Origin: Candidatus Melainabacteria bacterium
GTDB taxonomy: Bacteria > Cyanobacteriota > Vampirovibrionia > Obscuribacterales > Obscuribacteraceae
Direction of reading: 5' to 3'
NCBI GenBank assembly: GCA_016699165.1
Contig: CP064963.1
Location: forward strand, 4,836,001 to 4,900,000
Length of the DNA: 64,000 bases
Position 1 is the first letter of the stretch, and every line of letters starts with the position of its first letter. This document shows, piece by piece, positions 62,626 to 64,000 of this stretch. Both the position numbers and the translations under genes were made by a program. The notes below the pieces were generated by a model, which had not been told where the DNA came from, made no database searches, and worked only from the letters and a program-made list of their open reading frames with translations.

Positions 62626-63212
62626 TGTTGCTGAGTAACACAAAAATTCGAGAAGCTCTTAAGGATGGCAGACTTTCGATCGTCCCGAATGAGCACTGTG
62701 CTTTTGATACCACAGCTGTCAATCTTACATTAGGCCCTGTTATCCAAGTTCCGAAGAAAAAGTATCCCACTGCAATAACTCTTGGAGAGGGAAACTTGGT
62801 TCAATTTTTGAACGACTCATCCGATAAGCATGAGATTACTCCAGCTCAACCTTTCAGATTGGAGCCTCAACAATTCTTGCTTGCAAGTACATTTGAAATT
62901 GTCACCCTGGCTCGCGAATCTGAAAGAAAAGATCAGTGGGAAGGAAGACCTTTACTGGCAGCACGAGTTGAGGGCAAGAGTTCATATGCCAGGTTAGGTG
63001 TTCTTATTCACTTTACCGCTCCAACCATTCACAATGGATTTAGTGGTGTCATCGCTTTGGAAGTAATGAATTGCGGACCTTATCCGATCATGCTTGCGTT
63101 GCACAAACCAATCTGTCAACTTCTTGTGGAAGAAGTGGTAGGAATACCAGATCTTCATGAAAGCCAATTTCAAGGGCAACTAATTCCTACCGGCAACAAA
63201 GAAAAGATGTAG
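62625..63212 (+). CDS. dCTP-deaminase/dUTPase-family protein
   Basis: 195 aa, trimeric dCTP-deaminase-like fold that lowers or hydrolyses dCTP/dUTP. Family motifs: ARVEGKSSYARLGVLIHFTAPTIHNGFSGVIALEVMN, and ICQLLVEEV. N-terminal LLSNTKIREALKDGRLSIVP is also typical. Such enzymes serve nucleotide metabolism, and dCTP deaminases are used in phage defence in some bacteria. It is coupled to an unknown frameshifted gene, which is not the usual housekeeping neighbour. Confidence 0.82.
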   Translation: MLLSNTKIREALKDGRLSIVPNEHCAFDTTAVNLTLGPVIQVPKKKYPTAITLGEGNLVQFLNDSSDKHEITPAQPFRLEPQQFLLASTFEIVTLARESERKDQWEGRPLLAARVEGKSSYARLGVLIHFTAPTIHNGFSGVIALEVMNCGPYPIMLALHKPICQLLVEEVVGIPDLHESQFQGQLIPTGNKEKM

Positions 63213-63228
63213 ATACAATTACCCTATC

Positions 63229-63966
63229 ATGTTCCAAAAACGTTCCATTTTAGATGATGTAAGCATCGCTTCTCCCTGCCCTGTTAAATTCGAGCAGATG
63301 ACCGGCGATGAAAAAATTCGATTTTGCGATCTCTGCCAGCTCAATGTTTATAACGTTTCTCAAATGACTCGTATTGAGGCAGAAGAGCTACTTAAAGATA
63401 AATCAGACCAAGTTTGTCTAAGGCTTTACAGGCGTAAAGACGGAACCCTCATTACTAAAGACTGTCCAGTCGGCAAGAGATTTTCTGACAGAATTAAATT
63501 TAGAATACGTTCTATCGCTGCAGTCATAGTTTCATTCATAAGTTCCGCAAGTGCGTTTGCGCAATCGGACTCAAAGCTATTGAAGGAAATTGGAAGAACT
63601 GAAGGTCCCACAGACATGAATTTATTCGAAGTGAGTAATGTCATAGATGGAAGACCATATCTCAAACGCGATAAAGATGGTACTCCGATAAAAACTATTT
63701 CCCGTCCTTACATTGACAAAGGACCGGATACCTCTGCTAAAGACGCTTTTGATGCAGCTATAAAATACGAAGCAGATAAAAATTACGAATCGGCATTGGC
63801 TTCCTATGAGTGCTCTATAGATGCGTTTCGAAACTCTAAAAATGGATACGACGCGGTTTTTGCCAAAATGGTGGCAAAGCGTTACGCGACTCTTTTGCGT
63901 TTAACCAAGAACAAAAAGAAAGCCAAAGCGATTGAACGCGAATTTTGTCGCGAAAAAAACAAATAA
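63229..63966 (+). CDS. Cys-motif protein with membrane segment and TPR-like tail
   Basis: 245 aa. The N-terminal ~80 residues carry a recurrent bacterial motif: CPVKFEQMTGDEKIRFCDLCQLNVYNVSQMTRIEAEELL, then KDCPVGKRF, with paired Cys that suggest metal binding. A hydrophobic segment (about 95-112, IAAVIVSFISSASAFAQ) follows, then a soluble tail with a TPR-like unit (AFDAAIKYEADKNYESALASYECSI). Function unknown; such N-termini occur in Planctomycetes, Bacteroidetes and related groups. Confidence 0.65.
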   Translation: MFQKRSILDDVSIASPCPVKFEQMTGDEKIRFCDLCQLNVYNVSQMTRIEAEELLKDKSDQVCLRLYRRKDGTLITKDCPVGKRFSDRIKFRIRSIAAVIVSFISSASAFAQSDSKLLKEIGRTEGPTDMNLFEVSNVIDGRPYLKRDKDGTPIKTISRPYIDKGPDTSAKDAFDAAIKYEADKNYESALASYECSIDAFRNSKNGYDAVFAKMVAKRYATLLRLTKNKKKAKAIEREFCREKNK

Positions 63967-64000
63967 TTATGATATTACCCGCGGTGCGGGCAGACTAAAT

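Noticed and set aside
1..64000. CRISPR arrays, tRNA and rRNA genes, insertion sequences
   Set aside because: No regular direct-repeat arrays, T-loop-like conserved arms, rRNA segments or transposase genes were recognised by eye; a covariance search would be needed to exclude divergent tRNAs.

Overview
Single bacterial chromosome-like window of moderate GC. It is gene-dense on both strands and rich in secreted or lipoprotein hypotheticals, TPR proteins and TonB-C-like proteins. No rRNA, tRNA or CRISPR array was recognised. The gene set suggests a diderm, non-proteobacterial lineage, possibly Cyanobacteriota/Melainabacteria of the Obscuribacterales type. That placement is an impression from gene style, not shown by a marker gene. 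TGA is an ordinary stop here: many genes end in it, often in NTGA overlaps with the next start.

Layout. (1) 1-6.3 kb: coiled-coil membrane protein, beta-carbonic-anhydrase-like protein, small secreted proteins, and a thioredoxin-fold protein whose frame is interrupted by one TGA followed by a SECIS-like hairpin (4592-5857), the best selenoprotein candidate in the window. (2) 6.5-12.5 kb: a tightly coupled lipid-modification operon (fatty-acid desaturase, FAD amine-oxidase-like protein, DUF1365, CFA-type methyltransferase, DUF1295, second CFA-type methyltransferase). All five junctions are 4-nt NTGA overlaps, and genes 2 and 3 each carry a one-base homopolymer frameshift. (3) 12.5-13.8 kb: a stand-alone PheRS-like ligase with a structured, terminator-bearing leader. 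(4) 13.9-25 kb: SRPBCC and TonB-C-like proteins, a three-gene MerR-like/RelE/DEDDh-exonuclease operon, an MglA-like GTPase, a HExxH protein, a Cys-rich secreted peptide and TPR/membrane proteins.

(5) 26-35 kb: accessory/defence region with an orphan HTH antitoxin and its operator, a NYN-domain protein, an M28 peptidase, a HigB-like toxin with an HTH-ImmA/IrrE antitoxin and a DprA-family protein under one promoter with duplicated operators, and a PD-(D/E)xK-like nuclease. A decayed copy of the Cys-rich peptide gene lies at 33.9 kb. (6) 35.7-48.8 kb: a complete type-1-like BREX phage-defence operon on the minus strand (brxA, brxB, brxC, pglX, pglZ, brxL). Its BrxL carries an MITD1-type phospholipase-D-like C-terminus where a Lon protease domain is expected. 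(7) 49-64 kb: DUF900 hydrolase, a trypsin-like protease/TPR pair, two more nuclease genes (GIY-YIG plus DUF4357; McrA-head-like plus DUF559-like nuclease), an S41 protease with a premature TAG, and a dCTP-deaminase-like gene preceded by a frameshifted partner.

The defence genes form an island of roughly 26-58 kb. Recurrent one-base frameshifts in short homopolymers could be assembly errors or genuine decay.
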